Shown: piece by piece, positions 1 through 9,255 of the stretch
Layout of the letters: the number at the start of each line of letters is the position of its first letter
Position numbering within the stretch: the first letter of the stretch is position 1
Program-made: the position numbers and the translations under genes
Source of the DNA: Dyella sp. C9
GTDB lineage: Bacteria > Pseudomonadota > Gammaproteobacteria > Xanthomonadales > Rhodanobacteraceae
NCBI RefSeq assembly: GCF_003332825.1
Contig: NZ_QIRF01000006.1
Location: forward strand, 62,001 to 126,000
Direction: 5' to 3'
DNA: 64,000 nt
Notes under the pieces: generated by a model
The model's database searches: none
Seen by the model: only the letters and a program-made list of their open reading frames with translations
What the model was told of the DNA's origin: nothing

Positions 1-85
1 CCAATGCCACGCATCCCACCAGCATGGAACCGATGGCATGCCCGCCCTTGTTCGATGAGGCACGTGCGCGAAGCCATTGCCGCAT
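1..85 (-). CDS. N-terminal fragment of an exported protein (runs off left edge)
   Basis: Reading the minus strand from an ATG at 83-85 gives 28 codons (MRQWLRARAS...) before the window ends. The fragment begins with a basic stretch and continues into a short hydrophobic segment (IGSMLVGCVAL), which looks like a signal peptide or membrane anchor. A strong ribosome-binding site (AAAGGAG) lies 7-8 bases upstream of the ATG, which is the main support for the start. It lies downstream of, and on the same strand as, the hybrid kinase gene. BvgAS-type systems often border fimbrial or secreted-protein genes, but too little is visible here to assign a function. Confidence 0.5.
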   Translation of the reverse strand, partial: MRQWLRARASSNKGGHAIGSMLVGCVAL

Positions 86-447
86 GAAGACACTCCTTTA
101 TCGAACATTGACGGTCAGCGTGGCGTTCAACGGATGCGCGATCCGCCAGTAGCGTTCCTGCAGCGATAAAACCCCCACGGGCAACCGCGCTTCCGCGCGG
201 CGCGAGCCGCGTGCTGCAACACGGGAACGAGTGTCACGCAGAGACAAGGGCCGCCTCCAGGCAGCCACCTCCCTGAATCGATTAGAGCCGAGAAATTGTG
301 GAAGTGCCGTGAATCCAGGCGTTTTCGGGCGAAGGACGAGCTGCGCGCAGACGTCCCGGTCGACAGACGATCGCCACGTCCTTCATGGATTGGACGGCGC
401 GCACTTCGGATGCATGCAAGGAGATGGCCCTGGCGGGCCAGACTGCA
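86..447. other. Region without a confident gene
   Basis: No ORF with a convincing start was found. On the minus strand one frame is open from a stop near 386 to a TAA at 98-100. Its end (LQERYWRIAHPLNATLTVNVR) looks protein-like and stops 13 bases before the next start. However, it has no ATG, and its only plausible start, a GTG near 268, has the Shine-Dalgarno-like AGGGAG directly abutting it. It could be a decayed 3' end, or the leader of the gene at the left edge. Confidence 0.3.
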
Positions 448-3400
448 TCACGTCGACGGAGGATCGCGTTGTTCCTCTTTCTCGAAGCGAACGATCAGTG
501 TATCGAGCCATGCCAGTTGCCGCACGATCGCTTCACGCTGCGCGACCGGCTCCGCCTCGTCGGCGAGTTCGATGCCAACCAGGCGCAGCGCGCCGCGCAG
601 GCGATGAAGTACGTCGCGCTGCGCCTGTTGGTCGCCACTGCTTACCGCACGGTCGAAGAGCAGGAGATCCTGACGACAGGATGTGCTCAGGCCACCCAGT
701 ATCCGCAAGGCCTCGCTGCGTGAGCCAAAGGCATCCTGCAGCACATGCAGGCCTGGATGATCGTCTTCACCAGGCGTGCCAACTTCCGCTCCCACCGCCT
801 GTCCGGCTCTTTCGAGACACTGGGACAACATGGCCTCGAGGGTGGCCAGCCGCACGGGCTTGGCGAGGAATTCGTCCATGCCCGCCTGATGGCATCGCAG
901 CACTTCCTCGGGCAAGGCACTGGCCGACAGGGCGACGATGGGCAGGTGCCGGTCACCGCCCTCCTCCAACTCGCGTATGCGGCGCGCCAATGCGTAGCCG
1001 TCAAGCACAGGCATGTGGCAGTCGGTGATCAGCAGGTCGTAGTGCGACCCGGCAAGCGCCCTCATCGCTTCCTCGCCATTGTCGACCATCGTGTACGGAT
1101 AACCGAGGCGCTCCAGCTGGCGTCCGATCACGGCGCGATTGATCGGATGGTCCTCGGCCACCAGGATACGCCGGGCGTGCCTCATGGAGGCCGGTGCCGC
1201 TGATGCAGCGTACTCGGGCAAGGCAAGTCCGAGCGCCGAATGACATGCTTCAATCATCGAGTGCCACGTCAACGGATAGCCACTCAACCACACCAGGCTT
1301 CCCTCCACGCGAACGCCGCGAGCATCGGCTGCGCTTGTCAGGCGTATGACGCGGCCCGCCGCGGGCAACGGACCGGGACCGACGAGATCCTCATCAGCCA
1401 GGCACAGGTCGATGTCACCGTCGACATAATCGGCAAGGTCCCTCACGTCGGCCCCGACGACGGACATGCCCAGCGCGGACAACGCATTGGACAGCTCGCG
1501 CTCGAGCATGATGTCGCCGGTGCACAGCAAGGCGGATTTGCCGACCAGCGCGGTGGGAGCACGACTTGCCTGCGCGACCGGCAGCACCACCTCGAACACT
1601 GCACGCGTACCGAAGCCAGCGGCGCTGGCCAGGCGAACCTCGCCCCCCATCAGCTGCGCGAGCCGGCGGCAGATGCTGAGACCCAACCCGGTACCGCCGA
1701 AACGACGGGAGGTCGATGGCTCCGCCTGCACAAAAGGCTGAAACAGGTGCTCGAGCTGTTCGTCGGAGATGCCGGTACCGGTATCCGTGATGGTAAAGCG
1801 GAGTCGCTGCCCCTCGCCGATCTCGCCCATCAACTCGACATGCAGCTCCACATAACCCTTGGCGGTGAACTTCAGGGCATTGCTCAGCAGGTTCGTGACG
1901 ATCTGCCGCACGCGATTCATGTCGCCGCGATGCATGGCCGCCAGGCGCCAGTCCAGCGTGCCGTAGAGCCGCACGCCCTTCGCCTGTGCGACGGCCGAGA
2001 ACAAGCCCAGCGCACCATCGATCAGCGCGTGCAGGTCGAAGGCCTGGTCCTCCAGCCGCATGCGACCGGCTTCGATGCGCGAGAAGTCGAGGATGTCGTC
2101 GAGGATCTGCAACAAGGCACAGGAGGAGTCGTGCACCAACTCCAGCATGTGGCGCTGCTCGCGATCGAGTGCTGTCCTGCCAAGCAGTTCGACCAGGCTG
2201 AGTGCGCCGGCCATCGGCGTGCGTATCTCATGGCTCATCATGGCCAGGAAGGCGCTCTTGGCTGCCACAGCCGCTTCGGCGGTGGCCTTCGCTTCGACGA
2301 GGGCCTCTGCCTGTTCCTTTTCCAGCGTAATGTCCGTGACGTAGATGCTGCACGTGACGATGTCGTCCGGATCGACCCTCGGCTGGCCGAACGAGGCACG
2401 CAGCCAACGCTCTCCCGCACTGGTGCGCGACCGGAATTCGACGCTCCTCACCGCCCCCTTCTCGCGCAGGTCCCGGATCGCCTGCTGCACGATGACCCTG
2501 TCCTCGTCGGGGATGACATCGTAGGGGCGCATGCGCCCTTGCAACAGCGCTTCGTGGCTGATGCCGAACATGACCTCCGTAGGACCGCTGACGTAGTCGA
2601 AGCTGCTGCCGCCATCAGGCGTGTAATGGACACGCAGCACCACGCCGGGCAGGCTTTCGTTGGTGTCGATGAGGCGCTGCTCGGACGCCAGTGCCCGCGC
2701 CTCCGTCTCGCGCAGGTCGGTCACGTCGACCAGCGTTCCGAGCAGTCCCGGCTCCTGGGTCGCCGATGGCACGAAGCGGTGCAGCCACAACAGGACATCA
2801 CGCGCCCCTTCTCCGACCCCCGCCGTGGCTACCTTGAGATCGCGCCGGACGTCTTCGCCATGCTTGAGCACATCCAGGTCACCCTGGTGGAGCGCGGCCG
2901 CATCCACACCACCGATATGCCGTGTCTCCAACAGGCTGCGCCCCAGCAGATCGCCACGCTTGCACTCAAACGCGGTTTCGTAGGCCTGGTTCACGGCGAC
3001 GTAACGGCCGTTGGCATCCTTGACGAACACCGGATAGGGAATGGTCTCCAGCAATGCCTGCTGGAAACGCAACTGCGCGTCGAGCTTCGATTCCGCCACG
3101 CGCTGCGCGCGTAGCGCCCGGCGAAGGTGCGAATAGGCGAAACCGATCAGGCTGACGATCGCGAGTGTCGCCGCCAGCCCCGCCAGCACCCAGGTAGCCG
3201 GCACTCCATAGTGATACTGGATGGTCAGCCAACGACTTCGGATAGCCTGGCGCTGACCATCGGTGATCCCGGCCAGCGTGCGGTCGATCCAAGGCATCAT
3301 GCGCTCGTAACGACTGGCCAGGGCCACGGTAAAATCCTGATCCAGGCCGGCCGGACCGACGACCCGCAGCGTCGCCGCATAACGGTCGCGAATCAGCGGA

Positions 3401-4887
3401 TCGATGGCTGGCAAGGTACCGATGTACGCATCCGCTCGACCGGACGCGACGTCTTCCAGACCTTCGTCATTGCTGCCAACCGGCAACAGGTGGCTACGCG
3501 GCAGCAACATGCGCAGACGCGGCAGCAGCCCGGCCTCCTCACGCACGGCCACCACGTGACCGGAGAGGTCCTCGGGTCCCGCGATCGCCGGCCCGCGGGT
3601 ACGCGCCACGATCACCTCGGGGAAGTGTTCATAGGTGCGACTGAACAGCATGTCCTTGGAGGAAAAGTCGTCTGGCATCGCCGCGGCGACCATGTCGACC
3701 TCGCCCGAACGCACCATGCGCTGCAGGGCTGACCAGTTGCTCGCCGGCACCAGCTGCACGCGAAAACCCAACTCCTTCTGCAGGATCGTGACGTAGTCCG
3801 CCGCAAGACCATCGAAATGCCCACGTGAGTCGAGGAAGCTGTAGGGAGGGCGATCGGTCTCGAAACCCAGTCGCAGCGGCGCCAGCCCACGTAGCCAATC
3901 CCGCTCCTGCACACTGAGGCCTGGTGCCAGGGTCGGTGCCTCACCCGCGGACAGCAGGCCCCAACGCGAACGGAGTCGGGTCATCTCCTCGACCGAGACC
4001 GCTGCCTCGGCCTTGCGCAACAACACCAGCTCCATCGTCCGGCCATGCGGAACGGCCAGCGCCACGGCAACGGGAGGAAGATCCAGCGGCGCGAGCACGA
4101 CCAGATCGTCGCTGTTGCGCATCTGAAGCAGCATTTGGGTACGCGACGCCGTCGTTCCGATGTAGGCGTCGGCACGCCCTGTCGCGACCATGTCCATGGC
4201 CTGTCGGCCATCGTCCGCGAAAAACAGGGTCGCATCGGGGAAGCGCTCGCGCAGCAGGTCGATCACATGGTGGTAGCTGCGCTCGATGACGATCCGGGCG
4301 TGCGCAAGATCGCGTTCGGCTCGAATCTGCTCATCCCCTTTCCGGGCAACCAGGAATAGGGCGCCGCCACCGTAGGGCTTGAGGAACTCAAATCGCGCCG
4401 CATGCTCATTGTTGACGGAGACCGCGAGCAGCAGGTCGTAGGGATCCACGCCCCCGGCACTGCCAGCGAGCACGGCGTCCAGGTCGGAGTACGGATGGAA
4501 GGACAGCTGCAGACCGACGCGACTGGCCAACAAGCGCGCGTAGTCCACGGCAAAGCCTTCGGGCCGGCCTGCTGACCAGCCCTCCGCCGGCAGATGATCG
4601 CCCGTGAATACGCCTACCTGCAAAACCGGGTGGAGTTCCCGCCAGGCCTCCTCTTCCGGGGTGAGCTGAACGGTCGGAGTCGCCGCGCTGGTGTCGGCCG
4701 AAGCCGAGCTGGCTTGTGCGGGGTGATCCGGTCCCGCGGCAGCCCAGCCATTGCCCGTCGCGAGGCCGGCAAGCCATGCCACCACCAGGCAGCCGATCAA
4801 TCGCCAGATGCGAAAGCGCCGCTGCGCCGCATTGACGAAGGTCAAAGTAAAGTATTTTCCCGTATCTGGAGTCATGCAGACACCCAT
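448..4887 (-). CDS. BvgS/EvgS-like hybrid sensor histidine kinase
   Basis: This is an unorthodox multistep phosphorelay sensor of 1479 aa. An N-terminal hydrophobic segment (about residues 28-50) is followed by two periplasmic solute-binding-type domains (SBP_bac_3, roughly 85-310 and 325-545), which would act as a venus-flytrap sensor. A transmembrane helix follows at about 562-584, then two PAS regions (about 605-735 and 740-860). The HisKA domain carries the H-box MMSHEIRTPM (His near 886). The HATPase has NLLSNALKF and GTGLGLSICRRL. A receiver domain has its phospho-Asp in ITDCHMPVLDG (about D1289), and the C-terminal Hpt domain has LHRLRGALRLVG (His near 1428). Every relay residue is present. 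It is divergent from the response regulator at 5050, its likely partner. An alternative start is M5 at 4875. The signal sensed cannot be told from sequence. Confidence 0.93.
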   Translation of the reverse strand: MGVCMTPDTGKYFTLTFVNAAQRRFRIWRLIGCLVVAWLAGLATGNGWAAAGPDHPAQASSASADTSAATPTVQLTPEEEAWRELHPVLQVGVFTGDHLPAEGWSAGRPEGFAVDYARLLASRVGLQLSFHPYSDLDAVLAGSAGGVDPYDLLLAVSVNNEHAARFEFLKPYGGGALFLVARKGDEQIRAERDLAHARIVIERSYHHVIDLLRERFPDATLFFADDGRQAMDMVATGRADAYIGTTASRTQMLLQMRNSDDLVVLAPLDLPPVAVALAVPHGRTMELVLLRKAEAAVSVEEMTRLRSRWGLLSAGEAPTLAPGLSVQERDWLRGLAPLRLGFETDRPPYSFLDSRGHFDGLAADYVTILQKELGFRVQLVPASNWSALQRMVRSGEVDMVAAAMPDDFSSKDMLFSRTYEHFPEVIVARTRGPAIAGPEDLSGHVVAVREEAGLLPRLRMLLPRSHLLPVGSNDEGLEDVASGRADAYIGTLPAIDPLIRDRYAATLRVVGPAGLDQDFTVALASRYERMMPWIDRTLAGITDGQRQAIRSRWLTIQYHYGVPATWVLAGLAATLAIVSLIGFAYSHLRRALRAQRVAESKLDAQLRFQQALLETIPYPVFVKDANGRYVAVNQAYETAFECKRGDLLGRSLLETRHIGGVDAAALHQGDLDVLKHGEDVRRDLKVATAGVGEGARDVLLWLHRFVPSATQEPGLLGTLVDVTDLRETEARALASEQRLIDTNESLPGVVLRVHYTPDGGSSFDYVSGPTEVMFGISHEALLQGRMRPYDVIPDEDRVIVQQAIRDLREKGAVRSVEFRSRTSAGERWLRASFGQPRVDPDDIVTCSIYVTDITLEKEQAEALVEAKATAEAAVAAKSAFLAMMSHEIRTPMAGALSLVELLGRTALDREQRHMLELVHDSSCALLQILDDILDFSRIEAGRMRLEDQAFDLHALIDGALGLFSAVAQAKGVRLYGTLDWRLAAMHRGDMNRVRQIVTNLLSNALKFTAKGYVELHVELMGEIGEGQRLRFTITDTGTGISDEQLEHLFQPFVQAEPSTSRRFGGTGLGLSICRRLAQLMGGEVRLASAAGFGTRAVFEVVLPVAQASRAPTALVGKSALLCTGDIMLERELSNALSALGMSVVGADVRDLADYVDGDIDLCLADEDLVGPGPLPAAGRVIRLTSAADARGVRVEGSLVWLSGYPLTWHSMIEACHSALGLALPEYAASAAPASMRHARRILVAEDHPINRAVIGRQLERLGYPYTMVDNGEEAMRALAGSHYDLLITDCHMPVLDGYALARRIRELEEGGDRHLPIVALSASALPEEVLRCHQAGMDEFLAKPVRLATLEAMLSQCLERAGQAVGAEVGTPGEDDHPGLHVLQDAFGSRSEALRILGGLSTSCRQDLLLFDRAVSSGDQQAQRDVLHRLRGALRLVGIELADEAEPVAQREAIVRQLAWLDTLIVRFEKEEQRDPPST

Positions 4888-5049
4888 GCATCCCGTCCAT
4901 CCGGTCGAACGCTCAGCTTAGATGGCCCGTTACGCGCCTTACTATGAGAATCGTCTGAAGGTATCCCGCTTCGCAGTAGGGTTTTCACCCATCCGCTTGC
5001 CATGCCAAATCCGTTAACCTAGAAATTACTCCCTTCCGAGCCGTCATTC

Positions 5050-5691
5050 GTGACTCTACGCATCATCCTCGCAGACGATCATCCGATTGTTCGCAGTGGC
5101 GTGCGTGCGCTCCTGGAGAATCACGCGGATGCCAGCGTGGTAGCCGAAGTGGGCTCGCCCATGGAGCTGATCGGCGCGATCGAACAGCTTTCGTGCGATC
5201 TCGTCATCACCGACTTCAGCATGCCTACCGGCCTGCTCGCCGATGGCCTGCAGATGCTCGGCATGATTCGCCGCCGTTGGCCCGAGCTGCCGGTGATCGT
5301 GCTCACCATGGTTGGCAACGCGGGCGTACTGGGTGCCATCCGTGCCACGGGCGTTCGCGGCCTGCTCAGCAAGTCTGACGCACTCAACGAACTGACGCTG
5401 GCCGTTCAGGCCGTGACGCACGAACGCGAATACCTCAGCAGCGCAGTGCGCAAGGCCCTGGAACACACGCAGAACACCGGGTTGGCAGGCAATCCTCCAA
5501 CGCTGTCCAAACGCGAGACGGAGGTGCTGCGCCTGTTCGCGTCCGGCCTGACCGTGTCGGAAATCGCCGCCCAACTGAATCGCAGCGTCAAGACCATCAG
5601 CCGGCAAAAGATGGACGCCATGGCCAAGCTTGGCCTACGCACGGACCTGGACGTCTACGCGTATGCGCGCGAGCATGGATTGGTGAACTGA
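5050..5691 (+). CDS. LuxR-family (NarL/RcsB-type) response regulator
   Basis: A 213-aa regulator starting at GTG. The receiver domain (about 1-125) has the acidic pair in LADDHP, the phospho-Asp in VITDFSMP and the Lys in LLSKSDA. The C-terminal helix-turn-helix (about 148-210) has the LuxR signature LSKRETEVLRLFASGLTVSEIA. The phrase NRSVKTISRQKMDAMAKLGL resembles RcsB/BvgA/EvgA-type regulators. It is divergent from the hybrid kinase across about 160 bp and is probably the terminal acceptor of that relay. In Bordetella and E. coli the equivalent pair is usually co-directional, so the divergent layout differs. Targets are unknown. Confidence 0.92.
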   Translation: MTLRIILADDHPIVRSGVRALLENHADASVVAEVGSPMELIGAIEQLSCDLVITDFSMPTGLLADGLQMLGMIRRRWPELPVIVLTMVGNAGVLGAIRATGVRGLLSKSDALNELTLAVQAVTHEREYLSSAVRKALEHTQNTGLAGNPPTLSKRETEVLRLFASGLTVSEIAAQLNRSVKTISRQKMDAMAKLGLRTDLDVYAYAREHGLVN

Positions 5692-5768
5692 CGCCAAGCT
5701 GCGTCACGAGCGGCCATGGATGTCACTTGGCCGTATGGGCCGATGCCCCGCGCAAGGCGTGCGGGCGG

Positions 5769-6080
5769 CTAGTGACGCAGCGACCACGATGGGGCGGCCA
5801 TCACGCCACACGCCACGCTTGGCCAAGGCATCGGCTCGAGCCACGGATCGGCCTGGATCTCCCGGGCGAAGCTAGCACCCTGCTCCAGCGCTCCCGCGAC
5901 CGCTTCGTCCCGGTTTGCGAAGGCACCATCGGTCTGGCCTGTGGTCAACGGCTCCCACTGGCAACGATCCATGCCTTGCGAGCGATACAACACCCAGCGA
6001 CCGATCCATGCCATGCAGCCATCCTGCGGCACTTCCGTAGCCTCGGCATCCAACAGGTAAATACCTACGAGCACAGCCAT
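5769..6080 (-). CDS. Hypothetical protein, 103 aa
   Basis: Not recognised. The ATG at 6080 is chosen because a good ribosome-binding site (AAAGGGAG) lies about 6 bases upstream; the frame is open further 5' but without such a site. The product begins MAVLVGIYLLDAEATEVPQDG, has several Trp and Cys residues (CMAWIGRWVLY, DRCQWEPL), and has no obvious signal peptide or membrane helix. It converges on the response regulator gene with a gap of about 77 bp. The last 20 residues are lower in complexity and may read into non-conserved sequence. Confidence 0.55.
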   Translation of the reverse strand: MAVLVGIYLLDAEATEVPQDGCMAWIGRWVLYRSQGMDRCQWEPLTTGQTDGAFANRDEAVAGALEQGASFAREIQADPWLEPMPWPSVACGVMAAPSWSLRH

Positions 6081-7149
6081 CGAGAACTCCCTTTCCGGAC
6101 CAGCGCGCACGAATCCTTCGCACCGGCCCAGGGGCGGTGCGCCTGTGTTCGAGTGGCCAAGGGGGGATGGGGAGCCACGAACATGGCGAAGGCTAAGCCA
6201 AGCCCAGCGGATGCCAAACGTGGCAAAGGTCATGGTATCTGTCGTGACAATCAATGCTGCGGCGCAGCACCTTGGCCGCGTGCGCAGGTGAAGATGTCGT
6301 GCGTGCCAGATTCTGTTTCCTGCAGCAAAACCCTCACCGAACTCGACGCGGCCGGCATCGCTGCCATCTTCACCCGGAACGCGGGGTGCGCATCGCGGAC
6401 ACTCGAGACTTGCTCCATCCGGCCGATATCTTCCACTTGGCCCCTGCCAGCCATGGAGGGGCGGCCATCCATCGCGTGTTCCTCAACCCCTGAGCCCCAC
6501 GCCGGCCGCCCCTCCACCTCCTCGACGGAGCCCTGCCCTCCCGTCGCGAGCGGAAAGACAAGCCCCAGCCACAGCGTCCACCCCGGGCCCCTCTCCCGAC
6601 CACTGGGGCTGGCGCGCTCGGGGGCGGCGCTGCGATCTCACCGGGTTTCCTCAGTCGATCGCGGACCGCCGTGCCAAATGCATGACGAACAGGACGGCGG
6701 CACCGTTGGCCAGTATCTGAAGCAGCATGTCGATTTCCCGCCCTCACGATGCCTGGCCGCCTGGCCGGCAGAAGGCCGCAGGCAAGTATGGTTTCAGTCT
6801 CAATGAAGTGACGCGGCTCCCTGGCCTGGCGTACAGGCGCGCGTCCAGCGCAATCAGGGGAGCCAGGAGCCCGCATCGCTGCGGTTCAACGGCAGGCACG
6901 AACCGATGACCTGGACACTGCCGGCGGCGGCGGACGTGCGGTCTGCGAACCTTGCCTGGCTATTGTGGGTGGTCACCGGCAGAAACTGCGCAAGCGCCCA
7001 TCATGACGGGCAGCGGTGACCACATGGTGACAACCCAAAGCCCATGACCCTCATCAAGAAGGCTTGCTCGGGTGCGGAGTTTGCGGGCGTTTCGTTGGCT
7101 TCTGGCGACGCGCCTCAGCGCAGGCCATGGCGTGGCCAAGCCCTTGAAA
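6081..7149. other. Gene-poor tract next to tRNA-Arg
   Basis: About 1.07 kb without a convincing gene. Only short, mutually overlapping frames are found, with atypical composition and no clear starts. The minus strand holds a 25-codon ORF at 6651-6728 (MLLQILANGAAVLFVMHLAR...) that looks like a small membrane peptide, and an open stretch at about 6251-6650 with no ATG near its beginning. The tract lies exactly at the 3' side of the minus-strand tRNA-Arg, the usual position for integrated elements, so it may be an eroded remnant. No integrase and no duplicated tRNA 3' end was found. Confidence 0.4.
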
Positions 7150-7226
7150 TGGTGCCCCCGATACGATTCGAACGTACGACCTGTCCCTTAGGAGGGGACC
7201 GCTCTATCCAACTGAGCTACGGGGGC
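7150..7226 (-). tRNA. tRNA-Arg (anticodon CCU)
   Basis: The minus strand folds into a standard cloverleaf. The acceptor stem is GCCCCCG paired with CGGGGGC, the D arm contains AGTTGGATA, and the anticodon stem GTCCC/GGGAC encloses the loop CTCCTAA with anticodon CCT, reading AGG. The T arm is GTACG-TTCGAAT-CGTAT, closed by one G-U pair. The discriminator base is A and the terminal CCA is encoded in the gene. Confidence 0.97.
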
Positions 7227-7338
7227 AACGCCGCGAATTCTGGCATGGATTGGCCCCCAGCGCGATCCGGTTGGAGGGCCCTGCTAGAATGGTGGTTTTC
7301 ATCCCGGCGCGTCCCCGCGCCACGGTCCGGAGTCAAGC

Positions 7339-8874
7339 ATGTCGCACGAAATCCTCACCGCACTCGGTCTCGGCGCTTCCCAGTCGGGCACGTACCTTGG
7401 CAATGGCGAGTGGTCCAAGACCACCGATGCCGGCACGCTGCAGCCGATCAACCCGGCGACCGGCGAGGTGATCGCCTCGGTGTACGCATCCAGCGCCGCC
7501 GACTACGACATCATCGTCAAGCGCGCCCAGGAAGCATTCAAGGTCTGGCGCACCACGCCGGCCCCGCGTCGCGGCGAAGCCGTGCGCCTGTGCGGCGAAG
7601 CGTTGCGCAAGCACAAGGACGCGCTCGGTTCGCTGGTGGCGCTGGAAATGGGCAAGATCAAGCCCGAGGGCGACGGCGAAGTGCAGGAGATGATCGACAT
7701 CGCCGATTTCGCAGTGGGCCAGAGCCGCATGCTGTACGGCTACACCATGCATTCGGAGCGCCCGGGCCACCGCATGTACGAGCAGTACCAGTCGCTGGGC
7801 CTGGTCGGCATCATCAGCGCGTTCAACTTCCCGGTGGCGGTGTGGGCGTGGAATTCGTTCCTGGCGGCCATCTGCGGCGATATCTGCATCTGGAAGCCGT
7901 CGCCGAAGACCCCGCTGTCGGCCATCGCCTCGATGAAGATCTGCAACGAGGCGCTAAACGCTGCCGGCTTCCCGGACATCTTCTTCCTGTTCAACGATGC
8001 CGGCACCGAGTTGTCGCAGCAGTTCGTGGATGATCACCGCATTCCGCTGATCAGCTTCACCGGCTCGACCAAGGTCGGCCGTCACGTGGGCGAGCGCGTC
8101 GCCAAGCGCATGGGCCGTTCGCTACTGGAACTGGGCGGCAACAACGCCATCATCCTCGACGAAAGCGCCGACCTGAAGCTGGCCATCCCGGCCATCGTGT
8201 TCGGTGCCGTGGGTACCGCCGGCCAGCGCTGCACCACCACGCGCCGCCTGTTCGTGCACGAGTCGATCATCGACGACGTGACCGACAAGCTGGTCACCGC
8301 GTACAAGCAGGTCGAGGGCAAGATCGGCGATCCGACCCTGGCCACCACCCTGATGGGCCCGCTCAACAGCAAGGAAGCCGTACAGGCTTACCTCGCCGCG
8401 GTGGAGAAGGCCAAGGCCACCGGCGGCACGGTGCGCACCGGCGGCGCGGCGCTCAGCGACCGCCCCGGCAACTTTGTGCTGCCGACCATCGTCACCGGCG
8501 TGAAGAACAGCGACGAAGTGGTCCAGACCGAAACCTTTGCCCCGATCCTCTACGTGATGCCGTTCAAGACGCTCGACGAGGCGATCGAGCTGCAGAACAG
8601 CGTGCCGCAGGGCCTGTCCTCGGCGATCTTCACGCAGAACCTCAAGTCGGCAGAGCAGTATCTGTCGGCAGCCGGTTCGGACTGCGGCATCGCGCACGTC
8701 AACATCGGCACCTCGGGTGCGGAGATCGGCGGCGCGTTCGGTGGCGAGAAGGAAACCGGCGGCGGCCGCGAGGCGGGCTCGGATGCATGGAAGGTCTACA
8801 TGCGCCGCCAGACCAACACCATCAACTACTCCAATTCACTGCCGCTGGCCCAGGGCATCAAGTTCGACCTGTAA
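7339..8874 (+). CDS. amaB: Aldehyde dehydrogenase, ALDH7 / alpha-aminoadipic semialdehyde dehydrogenase type
   Basis: A 511-aa NAD(P)-dependent aldehyde dehydrogenase. The catalytic Cys lies in [12 protein letters not shown] (about C298) and the general base Glu in [10 protein letters not shown] (about E264). The cofactor-binding [12 protein letters not shown] is present. The wording of these motifs and the end ([22 protein letters not shown]...) fit the antiquitin/ALDH7 group rather than other ALDHs. In bacteria this group (AmaB/Pcd) oxidises alpha-aminoadipate semialdehyde/piperideine-6-carboxylate in lysine breakdown. It stands alone after the tRNA with no other lysine gene beside it, although glutaryl-CoA dehydrogenase is encoded elsewhere in the window. 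The enzyme class is certain; the substrate is inferred. Confidence 0.88.
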   Translation: MSHEILTALGLGASQSGTYLGNGEWSKTTDAGTLQPINPATGEVIASVYASSAADYDIIVKRAQEAFKVWRTTPAPRRGEAVRLCGEALRKHKDALGSLVALEMGKIKPEGDGEVQEMIDIADFAVGQSRMLYGYTMHSERPGHRMYEQYQSLGLVGIISAFNFPVAVWAWNSFLAAICGDICIWKPSPKTPLSAIASMKICNEALNAAGFPDIFFLFNDAGTELSQQFVDDHRIPLISFTGSTKVGRHVGERVAKRMGRSLLELGGNNAIILDESADLKLAIPAIVFGAVGTAGQRCTTTRRLFVHESIIDDVTDKLVTAYKQVEGKIGDPTLATTLMGPLNSKEAVQAYLAAVEKAKATGGTVRTGGAALSDRPGNFVLPTIVTGVKNSDEVVQTETFAPILYVMPFKTLDEAIELQNSVPQGLSSAIFTQNLKSAEQYLSAAGSDCGIAHVNIGTSGAEIGGAFGGEKETGGGREAGSDAWKVYMRRQTNTINYSNSLPLAQGIKFDL

Positions 8875-8940
8875 GCCAGACCCGGCGACCGCCCTGTGGG
8901 GGTCGCCAACCCTCCACTGCTGCGCAGGACGTGCACCGCG

Positions 8941-9255
8941 ATGAGCTATCCGCCCTCCACCTACCGCAGCGCCACCACCAGCACACTGGCGGTCGTGAGC
9001 CTGCTGTTCGGCATCGGCTGCTGGTTCGTGTTGCCGGTGATCGGTGCGATCGTGGCGGTGGTGTGCGGCCATCTGGCGCGCGGTGAAATCCGCCGTGCCA
9101 CCCCGGGCAGCGTGGAAGGCGATGGCCTGGCGCTCACCGGCCTGATCCTGGGTTACACGCACCTGGCGCTGTTCGTTCTGGCGGTCGTGCTGGTCTTCAG
9201 CTTCATCGCGCTCGGCTTGAGCCTGGGCGTGCACTTCCTGCACTGGTCCTGGTAA
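8941..9255 (+). CDS. Small DUF4190-type membrane protein
   Basis: A 104-aa protein with two hydrophobic segments. The first (about 12-42, STLAVVSLLFGIGCWFVLP...) is followed by GHLARGEI, and the second (about 62-98) is in a TGLILGYTHLAL context. The small-residue-rich first helix, the GH.ARGEI loop and the GLALTGLILGY motif are the hallmarks of DUF4190, often found in proteins of unknown role. The ATG at 8941 is used; the frame extends upstream without a better start. Its stop overlaps the start of the next gene by one base (TAATG), so the two are probably translated together. Confidence 0.8.
   Translation: MSYPPSTYRSATTSTLAVVSLLFGIGCWFVLPVIGAIVAVVCGHLARGEIRRATPGSVEGDGLALTGLILGYTHLALFVLAVVLVFSFIALGLSLGVHFLHWSW

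Noticed and set aside
6651..6728. A 25-codon minus-strand ORF that could encode a small membrane peptide
   Set aside because: No recognised homologue, weak ribosome-binding site and no neighbouring gene of known type; chance cannot be excluded.
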